From positions 10,137,001 through 10,201,000 of the forward strand of contig NZ_CP082164.1 in assembly GCF_023101685.1 (NCBI RefSeq): a DNA stretch of 64,000 nt. Direction: 5' to 3'. Position numbers and translations under genes: made by a program. Numbering within the stretch: position 1 is the stretch's first letter; each line of letters opens with the position of its first letter. This document shows, piece after piece, positions 35,292 through 43,090 of the stretch. This DNA is from Bradyrhizobium sp. 186 (GTDB lineage: Bacteria > Pseudomonadota > Alphaproteobacteria > Rhizobiales > Xanthobacteraceae). A model generated the notes under the pieces. The model saw only the letters and a program-made list of their open reading frames with translations. It searched no databases and had not been told where the DNA came from.

Positions 35292-36416
35292 ATGCTCAGA
35301 CCAACACGCCGCATCGCAATCAGTGCCCCCCGCGCGGTGATCGCCACCGCGCTCGTCTTTCTCGCCCTCATTTTCGGAGTCCGTACCGGCATGGCCGAAA
35401 CCTTCGCCTATGTTGGCAACGCCGACAGCAACGACATCAGCGTGTTCAAGATGGCCGAGAGCGGCGAGATGATTCCGGTGCAGACGGCCGCGTTCACGGG
35501 CGTCGAGAAGCCCGGCTCCTCGACGCCGATTGCCATTACGCCCGACCGCCGCGTGCTGATCGCCGGCGTCCGCTCGCAGCCGCTCCAGGCAGTGAGCTTC
35601 GCGATCGATCCCAAAACCGGCCAGCTCAGCCATATCGGCAACGGACCGCTCGCTGACAGCATGGCAAACATCGCGAGCGATCGCAGCGGCAAATTCCTGT
35701 TCAGCGCCTCCTACGGCGGCAACAAGGTCGCGGTGAATCCGCTTCAGGCAAACGGCGTCGTCGGCGAGCCGAAACAGGTGATCCCGACCGGGCTGAATGC
35801 GCACGCCTTCCTGCCCTCGCCCGACAACCGGTTCGTGTTCGCGACCAATCTCGGCTCCGACCAGGTGTTGGCCTTTGCCTTCGATGCCACCACCGGCGAA
35901 CTGACGCCGAGCGATCCGCCGACCCACAAGGTGCCGGAAAAATCAGGGCCGCGGCACTTCGTGTTTCATCCCAATGGCAAGTTCGTCTATCTCGTCCACG
36001 AGCTGAACGGTGACGTCGCGGCGTTCGCCTATGAGGCCAAGAGCGGCGCATGGGACGAGATCCAGCGCACCACCGCGCTGCCGGAAGGATTTTCGGGAAA
36101 GCCCTGGGCTGCCGACATCCACATCACGCCGGACGGCCGCTTCCTCTACGCCTCCGAGCGCACCACCAGCACGCTCACTGCCTACAAGGTCGACGCGGCA
36201 AGCGGCAAGCTGACCACGATCGGCAGCGTGCCGACGGAGAAGCAGCCGCGCGGCTTCAACATCGATCCGTCCGGCCGCTATCTCGCTGCAGTCGGCGAGA
36301 CGTCCGACAGCATGACGGCCTATGCCATCGACCAGAGCAGCGGCGCGCTCGCCAAGCTGAAATCCTACCCCACCGGAAAGAAGCCGAACTGGGTGGAGTT
36401 TTTGAGCCTGCCGTGA
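35292..36416 (+). CDS. Exported beta-propeller lactonase-family protein (Pgl-like)
   Basis: 374 aa. Signal peptide (about 1-35, ending AETFAYVGN) then a seven-bladed propeller of the 6-phosphogluconolactonase/YncE group. Blade repeats are visible as FAYVGNADSNDISVFK, NGVVGEPKQVIPTG, FVFATNLGSDQVLAFAFD, GKFVYLVHELNGDVAAF, GRFLYASERTTSTLTAYKVD and the closing FNIDPSGRYLAAVGETSD. Cytoplasmic Pgl opens 6-phosphogluconolactone; an exported member more probably acts on another lactone or only binds. ATG 35292 follows AAGGAGGAACGCCC, a strong site. It stands alone and is followed by an 11-bp hairpin. Confidence 0.88.
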   Translation: MLRPTRRIAISAPRAVIATALVFLALIFGVRTGMAETFAYVGNADSNDISVFKMAESGEMIPVQTAAFTGVEKPGSSTPIAITPDRRVLIAGVRSQPLQAVSFAIDPKTGQLSHIGNGPLADSMANIASDRSGKFLFSASYGGNKVAVNPLQANGVVGEPKQVIPTGLNAHAFLPSPDNRFVFATNLGSDQVLAFAFDATTGELTPSDPPTHKVPEKSGPRHFVFHPNGKFVYLVHELNGDVAAFAYEAKSGAWDEIQRTTALPEGFSGKPWAADIHITPDGRFLYASERTTSTLTAYKVDAASGKLTTIGSVPTEKQPRGFNIDPSGRYLAAVGETSDSMTAYAIDQSSGALAKLKSYPTGKKPNWVEFLSLP

Positions 36417-36435
36417 GGGGGCGCACAGCCCGTGG

Positions 36436-36462
36436 CCATGGCCGGGGTTGACCCGGCCATGG
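36436..36462. terminator. 11-bp perfect stem hairpin
   Basis: CCATGGCCGGG (36436-36446) pairs with CCCGGCCATGG (36452-36462) across a 5-base loop, just after the propeller gene. Probable terminator. Confidence 0.6.
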
Positions 36463-36632
36463 CGAGCTTTGCGAGGCGCATGACCGTCAGCGAACCTCGT
36501 CTTCGTTTCCGCGACTAATTCAGCAGGCGGCATCGCGCCGCCTGCTGCGGCAGCTTCGGCCTTGTCGCGCCCATGGCCGGCCGCGGCGGCTTCTGCTATC
36601 GATTGAGGCCTTGCGGCCAACCGGAATGACCT

Positions 36633-37532
36633 ATGCGTCCATTGCCTGCGCGTTGCTTTTCCCAAAAACTCGTTGCCCTTGCCGGACTGCTGGTGCTGTC
36701 CGCCCACCCTGCGCCTGCCGCCGACGACGCGCCCAAGGATGCGCCCAAGGGGCCGGCGGTCACGGTGCTGAAGGCGGCGAAGTCCTGCTTCTCCGACATC
36801 GTCGAGGCCACCGGCACGATCGTCGCGCGCGAGGAGACCTCGGTGCGGCCCGAGCGTCCGGGGCTGAAGGTGACGGAGGTGCTGGCGGAAGCCGGCGACA
36901 CCACCACGGCCGGCCAGGTGCTGGCGCGGTTGGCGCTGCCCGAAGGCGGCACGCTTCAGGTCGCCGCGCCGGTGGCCGGCGTGATCGCCACCTCGACTGC
37001 GCAGATCGGCGGGCTCGCCTCGGCAAAGGGTGAGGCGCTGTTCACGATCGTGGCGCGCAGCGAATACGACCTGGTCGGCCTGGTGGCGACCAGCGACGTG
37101 AGGAAGCTCGCGGTCAACCAGCCGGCAACCGTGCGCGTGGCCGGCGTCGGCGATATCGACGGCAAGGTGCGCCGCATCGGCCCGACCGTCGAGCCAAACA
37201 TCCAGCAGGGCTTGGTCTATATCGGCATCTCGTCGCAAAAGCGGCTGTTGCTGAACGCGAGCGGGCGCGCGCTGATCAAGACCGGACAGAGCTGCAATGT
37301 CGCGGTGCCGCTGACCTCCGTGCAGTATTCGTCCGCCGGCACCGTGGTGCAGGTGATCCGGCGCAACCGCGTCGAGACCAAGCGCGTCGAGGTCGGTTTG
37401 ATGTCGGGCGGCAATATCGAGGTCCGCGACGGCCTCAACGAAGGCGACATCGTCGTCGCCCGCGCCGGCGCGCTGTTGCGCGAAGGCGATCCGGTGCGCC
37501 CGGTGATGGCGAGCGCGGAAGCGGCGAAGTAG
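36633..37532 (+). CDS. Orphan RND-type periplasmic adaptor
   Basis: 299-aa HlyD/AcrA-like protein with a cleavable signal peptide (ends near APAA/DDA). It has barrel-sandwich halves, a short linker and a beta-barrel. C52 (SCFSD) and C221 (SCNVAVP) line up with C52 and C232 of the adaptor at 18223-19152, and surrounding text (CFSD-V--TG, SC-VAVP, VETKRVEVGL against IETRKVRVGL) shows they are paralogs. Unlike the first, no pump gene follows; the next gene, 72 bases away and convergent, is a pseudo-caspase. It may serve the distant pump or have a non-transport role. Confidence 0.85.
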   Translation: MRPLPARCFSQKLVALAGLLVLSAHPAPAADDAPKDAPKGPAVTVLKAAKSCFSDIVEATGTIVAREETSVRPERPGLKVTEVLAEAGDTTTAGQVLARLALPEGGTLQVAAPVAGVIATSTAQIGGLASAKGEALFTIVARSEYDLVGLVATSDVRKLAVNQPATVRVAGVGDIDGKVRRIGPTVEPNIQQGLVYIGISSQKRLLLNASGRALIKTGQSCNVAVPLTSVQYSSAGTVVQVIRRNRVETKRVEVGLMSGGNIEVRDGLNEGDIVVARAGALLREGDPVRPVMASAEAAK

Positions 37533-37604
37533 CAGCCACAATCGCCATTGCGAGCAATGACGATGTGGGTGCAGACGTGCGTTACGCGCGTCGTCGAAGC
37601 AAAA

Positions 37605-38453
37605 CTAGCCGCCGGCTTCGCCGAAGTGGACTTCTTCGAGCAGCGACGAGGACACGGTCGGGACCTGGTCGCCTTCGGAGGCGCGGGAGATGGCGACGCG
37701 GGTCTTGTTGAAGACGCTTTCGGCGCTGCCCTGCGCATTGAGGTTGCCGAGGAGCTCGCTGATTAGCGTGCTGTGCTCGCCCTTGCCGTCGTCGGCGACC
37801 TTGCCGGGCGACGCCGAGGAGAGGATCAGCGCATTGTCGGGCGTGCCGATCGGCGCGAGTCCATGCGAGTAGGAACGGAAGCGGCGCTCATAGGGATTGC
37901 GGCGGGAGGCATCGACGACGACGAGCTTGGCCTTGGCGCCCTGCTCCTTCATCATGTCGAGCACGCCGTCGATGGAGACGCCCTGGCGGCGCACGTCGCT
38001 CTCCTTCCAGATCACGGCATCGACCGGCAGCATGTAGCTCTCGCGGCCGGCCTGCACGCCATAGCCGCCGAAGAACAGCATGACGACGGTGTCGCGCTTG
38101 ATCCGGGACTTGAGGCGGTTGACGGCGCGGACCATGTCGTCCTTGCTCGCGTCTTCCACCATGTCGACGTCAAAGCCGTTCTTGCGCAACGCCGAGGACA
38201 GCGCGCGGGCGTCGTTGATCGACTGCGTTAGCGGCGCGCTGGCGTCGGGATAATGACCATTGCCGATGACGAGCGCCAGGCGCGAGGCATGGCCGATGGA
38301 GCCCGTGATCTGGTCGGTCGTGACGGCCTTGGCGGCATCGATTGCGCGCATGTTGAGAGCGGCATGGGCGCCGATCGCGAGCGACACCGTGCCGATGAGG
38401 GCCGCGGCGACCGCTATCGTGCGTCGGGACATGTCGAGCTGCCTAACATTCAT
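37605..38453 (-). CDS. Caspase-fold (C14) pseudo-enzyme, TPR-less
   Basis: 282 aa. N-terminal signal anchor (about 11-32), then one caspase-like domain from residue 58 (RLALVIGNGHYPDASAPL). The catalytic His position is Y131 (GGYGVQ, usual GHG) and the Cys position is S183 (VVDASRRNPYERRFRSYS, usual DAC), so the dyad is lost. It shares DASRRNP-ERRFRS and ESDVRR-G-S with the 15744-17252 protein; they are paralogs. Tyr-Ser forms of prokaryotic caspase homologs are known (recalled) and considered non-proteolytic. It is convergent with the orphan RND adaptor and divergent from the DxDTTA-protein gene. A seven-codon-shorter start (38432) is possible. Confidence 0.87.
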   Translation of the reverse strand: MNVRQLDMSRRTIAVAAALIGTVSLAIGAHAALNMRAIDAAKAVTTDQITGSIGHASRLALVIGNGHYPDASAPLTQSINDARALSSALRKNGFDVDMVEDASKDDMVRAVNRLKSRIKRDTVVMLFFGGYGVQAGRESYMLPVDAVIWKESDVRRQGVSIDGVLDMMKEQGAKAKLVVVDASRRNPYERRFRSYSHGLAPIGTPDNALILSSASPGKVADDGKGEHSTLISELLGNLNAQGSAESVFNKTRVAISRASEGDQVPTVSSSLLEEVHFGEAGG

Positions 38454-38877
38454 CTCGGTTCGTTCCTGTCAGTGCCAAAGACCGGCCAAGCGCGCGCACA
38501 CTGGTTGAGTAGCGCGATGGCGTCTTCAGGTTTGAGGGATTGGCCGGGGGAGTGCCCCCGAATTGCGCACAATTTGCGGCGCCGCACCAAACAAAGCCTT
38601 AACCGGATATAGTCTCCCCGGCAATAGATCGCCAGAAATTTGAGCTAAGTGGCTGAATATATTGGTTAATCATCCGACCGCGATTTGCGTATTTTTTCAT
38701 CGCCGACCCCTTGTCAGGGCCTCGATCATGCAGCCCTCGTGCCGGCTTTTTCCGTGACCTCCATCACGTTTGAATTTCCTGCGAATCCGGGTAGCTTTTT
38801 CAAAGACTTGCGGGGGTGGCGTGCAGCTGGGAGCATGCTGGCCGGCCCCCGGCCAAGGTTCCGCGACCAGGTATTTC
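38454..38877. other. Divergent promoter region
   Basis: 424 bases between the divergent pseudo-caspase and DxDTTA-protein genes. The middle (about 38580-38700) is clearly AT-richer than the surroundings and fits promoter DNA. I see no gene; a small GGGGGAGTGCCCCC hairpin is near 38550. Confidence 0.5.
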
Positions 38878-40608
38878 ATGAACTTTCATTATTTTGCCGG
38901 CGCCGCCTGCCGAGCGCTGACGGCGCGGAAGGACGGCCCTTCTCTTTACGACGTCTGCGATCCCGTATTGTCGGGCCAGGCCAGCGGCGATCCGCATCTG
39001 GCCAAATTCTACAAGACCGCGCTCGGCAATCCCGCACTGCGGGTGCTGCTTCGCCGCGCCGGCCTGCCCGAACTGCGTAACGAGGCCAAACTGACCCGGC
39101 TGCGCGAGGCGCTGGTTCGCGCCCGCGACGACGCCGAGCCCGATTGGGCGGCGGTCGGCCAGCCCGTCGCCGACCTCCTCGACACCATCGCGCTCGATCA
39201 TCCCAAGCCGCCCGCCGTGCCGTTCGTCGGCACCATGCCACAGCAGGCGCAGATCGACGGCGTGATCCGCGACTGCGCGCAGCATCTGTTGCGCTCATAC
39301 GGTCAGAACGGTTTTCTGCCGACCTATGCCGCGTTCAACCTGATCGGCGATCCCGACTTCCGCGGCCGTGAGCTGACCATGGCGCTGACCGGCCTGAACG
39401 CGCGCGGCTACAAGAACTCCTCGCTGCTGTTCAACCTCGCCCGCGTCTTCATCGCGCGCTCGCCCGCGCGTGCCGTCGTCAATCAGCCCTGGACAGGGAT
39501 TGCCGAGCCGATGTGGCAGCCGATGCAGATCCGCCACCGCTCGGCCTATTACGACGCGTTCTTCATCGAGGCGCTGTTAAGCTATTTCGAGACCGGGCTC
39601 GCCTCGCCTGCCGACAAGACAGCGGCACAGCGCGCCATCGCCGACATGGTCGATTTCTGCGTCAACATCAGCCGCGAGCCGGTAGAGGGCGCCGACGGTG
39701 CGCGGTTCGACGTCATCACCGCGCTGGCGCCATCGCCACATCCGCGGTTTTCCCGCTTCTTTGCCCAGATCAAGCAGGACCTTGGCTTCGGCGTCTACGT
39801 GCCGGACTGCGACACCACGGCGTGCTCGATTTCCGCGGCGACACAGGCCGGCTGCATCGATCCGATCCTCGACCAGCCGCTGCTGGACTTCTATGCCGGC
39901 TACCAGGTGCGCGCAGGCGTCAACGAGCCGCGCGTGACCGTGCCGCTCAACGACAACATCGACTACGAGGGCGGGGTCGCGACCTGGATCGATAATCTCA
40001 GAGGCGAGCGGCCCTATGGCAACGATCTCGATCCGACGCTCAACCTCGACATTCTCGAGGTGAGTTTTCGCAATCTCGCGCGCTGGAAGATCTTGGAGAC
40101 GCCGGCGCGGCTTGCGACCGTGCATCGCATCATCGGCTTCCAGAAGCGGCTGGCCGCGAGCGGCGCTTTCGCCAATCCACGTTCGCACATCTACTATCTG
40201 CCGGAACTCTACAGCGCCTATTTCGGCCGTTGCTATGCGGCCTTCCTCGCGCTGCCGCTGGCGGCGCAGACAGCGATCGATCCCAACGGCGACTTCGATT
40301 TGATCCGTCACCGCGTGCTCTCCTATGTCCAGGGCGAGCTGATGACCGCCGAGATGAACGTGTTTGACGCGGCGTTGGCATTAATCGCGCTCGGCCATCT
40401 CGGTGCCGACCCGCGCGCCTTTGCGCCGGCGCTGAACGTGATCGTCGCCCAGCTCGGCGAAGGCGGCCGCCGCGGCCCGTTTCGCGCCTATGAATGGAAC
40501 AAGATGAAGACGCCGACGCGGATTCTGGTCGGCGGCCCGGAGGTGACGTCGGCGTTCGTGCTGATGGGGCTGGCGGTGGCTCGCAGGCGAATGGTGAATG
40601 GCGAATAG
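38878..40608 (+). CDS. Alpha-barrel protein with DxDTTA motif, class II terpene-cyclase-like
   Basis: 576 aa, no signal peptide, largely helical. The most telling text is VPDCDTTACSISAATQ: D310-C-D312-T313-T314-A315. The acid motif of class II terpene cyclases is DxDD-T-A (squalene-hopene and copalyl-PP synthases), and some drimane-type cyclases use DxDTT (recalled). Other family-like pieces are RHRSAYYDAFFIEALLSYFE, YEGGVATWIDN and PRSHIYYLPELYSAYFGR, as in helical double-barrel enzymes. ATG 38878 is taken as the start; open frame upstream lacks a site. No isoprenoid gene is nearby, so a cyclase is a hypothesis; a non-enzymatic alpha-barrel is the alternative. Divergent from a pseudo-caspase. 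Confidence 0.55.
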   Translation: MNFHYFAGAACRALTARKDGPSLYDVCDPVLSGQASGDPHLAKFYKTALGNPALRVLLRRAGLPELRNEAKLTRLREALVRARDDAEPDWAAVGQPVADLLDTIALDHPKPPAVPFVGTMPQQAQIDGVIRDCAQHLLRSYGQNGFLPTYAAFNLIGDPDFRGRELTMALTGLNARGYKNSSLLFNLARVFIARSPARAVVNQPWTGIAEPMWQPMQIRHRSAYYDAFFIEALLSYFETGLASPADKTAAQRAIADMVDFCVNISREPVEGADGARFDVITALAPSPHPRFSRFFAQIKQDLGFGVYVPDCDTTACSISAATQAGCIDPILDQPLLDFYAGYQVRAGVNEPRVTVPLNDNIDYEGGVATWIDNLRGERPYGNDLDPTLNLDILEVSFRNLARWKILETPARLATVHRIIGFQKRLAASGAFANPRSHIYYLPELYSAYFGRCYAAFLALPLAAQTAIDPNGDFDLIRHRVLSYVQGELMTAEMNVFDAALALIALGHLGADPRAFAPALNVIVAQLGEGGRRGPFRAYEWNKMKTPTRILVGGPEVTSAFVLMGLAVARRRMVNGE

Positions 40609-40630
40609 GGTCCGCCGCGCCCCTATTCGC
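40601..40630. terminator. Hairpin overlapping the stop codon of the DxDTTA gene
   Basis: GCGAATAGGG (40601-40610, containing the TAG stop) pairs perfectly with CCCTATTCGC (40621-40630). A second CCCTATTCGC at 40635-40644 offers an alternative partner, so two mutually exclusive hairpins exist. Confidence 0.6.
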
Positions 40631-40765
40631 TATTCCCTATTCGCAATCCGCCCGCTTCGATGACGGGAAGTTGAAAGCCTATCTGTTAGGCAAGCGCTGG
40701 CCGAGCGGCCAAAAGCCGACCACAATTGCACGGTCTATCGAGATTTTCCTCACACGCGGACCGGC

Positions 40766-41506
40766 ATGTTGCAAAAATTCCTGATTGCGCTGTCACTGCT
40801 CGCCTTATCTTTGCCCGGCTTGCCGTCGCTGGCGCAGGCCGCCGACATCACGGGCACCGCAAAGGTCCGCGACGGCGATTCCGTCCTGATCGGCAACACA
40901 AGGATCCGGCTCGGCGGCATTGACGCGCCGTCGTCCGATCAGCTCTGCCTCAACACCAAGGAAGAGCGCTGGACCTGCGGAATCGCGGCGCGCGACGAGC
41001 TCGCCAAATACACCGAGGGCAAAAGCTGGGTCTGCCATGCCCGCGCGATCGACCGGCGCGGCCGCACCGTGGCGCGCTGCGAGGTCGGCGGCGAGGACAT
41101 CCAGAAATGGCTGGTACGCAGCGGCTGGGCGCTGTCCTACACCCGCGTCTCGCACGACTATGACGCCGATGAGGCTGCCGCGCGTGAGGCCAAAGCCGGG
41201 ATGTGGCAGGGCGCCTTCATCGCGCCCTGGGACTGGCGCGTGCGCAACAAGAAGACGGCGATATTGGGTGCCACCAAGCCGCCCGATGGAGCGCATTCGG
41301 TGCTGCTCGCCTCGGCCTCGGGCCCGGTTGCCCCCTCGCCCGACTGCACCATCAAGGGCAACGTCAACAGCGCCGGCGAGTGCATCTACCACCAGCCAAA
41401 CAGCCGCTGGTACACCCAGATCAAGATGAAAATCAGCAAGGGCACCCGCTGGTTCTGCTCGGTCGAGGACGCCGAAGCTGCCGGCTGCCGCGAGACGAAG
41501 CGATAG
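40766..41506 (+). CDS. Exported thermonuclease-family protein with altered catalytic Glu
   Basis: 246 aa. Signal peptide (1-26, LAQA/ADI) then a staphylococcal-nuclease OB fold (about 27-150) and a Cys-containing C-terminal extension. Residues matching nuclease R35 (R48 in RIRLGGIDAP), the calcium aspartates (RDGDSV) and R87 (in DRRGRTVARC) are present. The position of catalytic E43 (DTPE) reads D53-A-P-S56, so the general base is replaced by Ser. Activity may be weak or lost. Several Cys pairs suit a periplasmic disulfide protein. ATG 40766 is the start. It follows the DxDTTA gene and precedes the aminotransferase with no sign of coupling. Confidence 0.82.
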   Translation: MLQKFLIALSLLALSLPGLPSLAQAADITGTAKVRDGDSVLIGNTRIRLGGIDAPSSDQLCLNTKEERWTCGIAARDELAKYTEGKSWVCHARAIDRRGRTVARCEVGGEDIQKWLVRSGWALSYTRVSHDYDADEAAAREAKAGMWQGAFIAPWDWRVRNKKTAILGATKPPDGAHSVLLASASGPVAPSPDCTIKGNVNSAGECIYHQPNSRWYTQIKMKISKGTRWFCSVEDAEAAGCRETKR

Positions 41507-41576
41507 AGCATGGTCCGGACCCGAAGGGGCCGCGTTGGCGCAAAGTGTGAAGCGGTTTTCCGACAAGACGATGCTC
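41507..41576. repeat. Degenerate palindromic dispersed element
   Basis: AGCATGGTCCGGAC at the left and GACGATGCTC at the right flank an AAGTGTGAAGCGGTTTTCCG core. The core matches the element at 3935-3979 but with an inserted GC-rich left arm. Confidence 0.55.
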
Positions 41577-41693
41577 AGAACAAAAGACCACCTCAGACCT
41601 GCATTTTCCGTGCTTTTCTTGGGCGCCTCCAACGCGTAGAAACGCAAGTCATCAACCCTCCAGACCGTCTTCACGACACAAGGACCAACAGCA

Positions 41694-42881
41694 ATGACCG
41701 TTCGCGCGGGCCGGGAATTTCTGGCCATCCCCGGGCCCACCACGATGCCCGACGAAGTGCTGCGGGCGATGCATCGTCCGGCGATCGACATCTACTCCAA
41801 ACAGATGACCGATCTGACCGAGAGCCTGCTCAGCGACATCTCGAACCTGTTTGCGACCAAGGGCAAATCCTACATCTACATCGCCAATGGCCACGGCGCC
41901 TGGGAAGCGGCGCTGAGCAATGTGCTGTCGCGCGGCGAGAAGGTGCTGGTGCTGGAGAGCGGGCGCTTCGCGATCGGCTGGGGCCATGCGGCAGCCCTGA
42001 TGGGCGCCGAGGTCGAGGTGCTCAAGGGCGACTGGCGCCGCGCGGTGCGGCCGCACGAGGTCGAGGAGCGCCTGCGCCGCGACAAGGAGCACACCATCAA
42101 GGCGGTCGTCGTCGTCCAGGTCGACACGGCCTCGGGCGTGCAGAACGACATCGAGGCCATCGGCAAGGCGATCAAGGCGAGCGGACATCCGGCGCTGTAC
42201 ATGGTCGACACCGTCGCCTCGCTTGGCTGCATGCCGTTCGAGATGGATAAATGGGGCATCGACGTCGCGATGTCCGGCTCGCAGAAAGGCCTGATGACGC
42301 CGCCCGGCCTTGGCTTCGTCGCCGCCAACGCGCGCGCGCTCGAGGTGCACAAGAAGGCGAACATGAGCACGCCCTATTGGAGCTGGAGCGAGCGCGAGGG
42401 CACCGAGCATTATCGCAAATACGCCGGCACCGCGCCGGTGCATCTGTTGTTCGCGCTGCGCCAGGCGATCGACCTCTTGCACGAGGAAGGGCTGGAGAAT
42501 GCCTTCCGTCGCCACAGCCTGCTCGGCGAAGCCGCGCGCTGTGCGGTCGGCGCATGGTCGGAAGGCCAGGTGCTCGGCTTCAACGTGGCGGAGGCAAACG
42601 AGCGCTCCAACACCGTGACCACGGTGACGATGAGCAACGGCCATGATCCGGCAGTGCTGCAACGCTATTGCAAGGAGAAGTGCGGCGTCGTGCTCGGCAA
42701 CGGCATCGGCGATCTCTCCGGCCAGGCCTTCCGCATCGCCCATATGGGCCACGTCAACGCGCCGATGCTGCTCGGCACGCTCGGCGTGATCGAGATCGGC
42801 CTCAACGCGCTGAAGATCCCGCACGGCAAGGGCGGGCTCGAAGCCGCGGTCGCGTATCTCGGCGAGCAGGTGGCGGTGTAG
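41694..42881 (+). CDS. PLP-dependent alanine/serine-glyoxylate aminotransferase family
   Basis: 395-aa fold-type I class V aminotransferase. The cofactor lysine is K198 in MSGSQKGLMTPPGLG, and the PLP aspartate sits in YMVDTVASLG. The opening FLAIPGPTTMPDEVLRAM is typical of serine-glyoxylate aminotransferase and related pyruvate-yielding enzymes. It would move an amino group between serine or alanine and glyoxylate, linking photorespiration-like, C1 or purine nitrogen flow. ATG 41694 has AAGGA 10 bases upstream. It stands alone, with a dispersed repeat on each side. The exact donor is not settled by sequence. Confidence 0.9.
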   Translation: MTVRAGREFLAIPGPTTMPDEVLRAMHRPAIDIYSKQMTDLTESLLSDISNLFATKGKSYIYIANGHGAWEAALSNVLSRGEKVLVLESGRFAIGWGHAAALMGAEVEVLKGDWRRAVRPHEVEERLRRDKEHTIKAVVVVQVDTASGVQNDIEAIGKAIKASGHPALYMVDTVASLGCMPFEMDKWGIDVAMSGSQKGLMTPPGLGFVAANARALEVHKKANMSTPYWSWSEREGTEHYRKYAGTAPVHLLFALRQAIDLLHEEGLENAFRRHSLLGEAARCAVGAWSEGQVLGFNVAEANERSNTVTTVTMSNGHDPAVLQRYCKEKCGVVLGNGIGDLSGQAFRIAHMGHVNAPMLLGTLGVIEIGLNALKIPHGKGGLEAAVAYLGEQVAV

Positions 42882-42899
42882 GAGGCTACAAACTCCGCC

Positions 42900-43075
42900 G
42901 TCGTCCCGGACAAGCGAAGCTCCTGGCAACGCGAAGCGTTGTCCAGGACAGAGCGCCGATCCGGGACCCATAGCCACAGGAAGTGATTTGGCGAAGACTC
43001 GGAGTTACCAGTTCGCGCCAAATTCCTCCCTGGGGTTATGGGTCCCGGATCTGCGCTTCGCTTGTCCGGGACGAC
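42900..43075. repeat. Dispersed palindromic element, copy B of three
   Basis: GTCGTCCCGGACAAGCGAAG at the left pairs with CTTCGCTTGTCCGGGACGAC at the right, a long perfect arm. It has the internal GGGACCCATAG and TATGGGTCCCGG blocks and the TTTGGCGAAGACTCGGAGTTACC core shared with 5358-5498. Confidence 0.78.
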
Positions 43076-43090
43076 GGCGGAGTATTTCGG

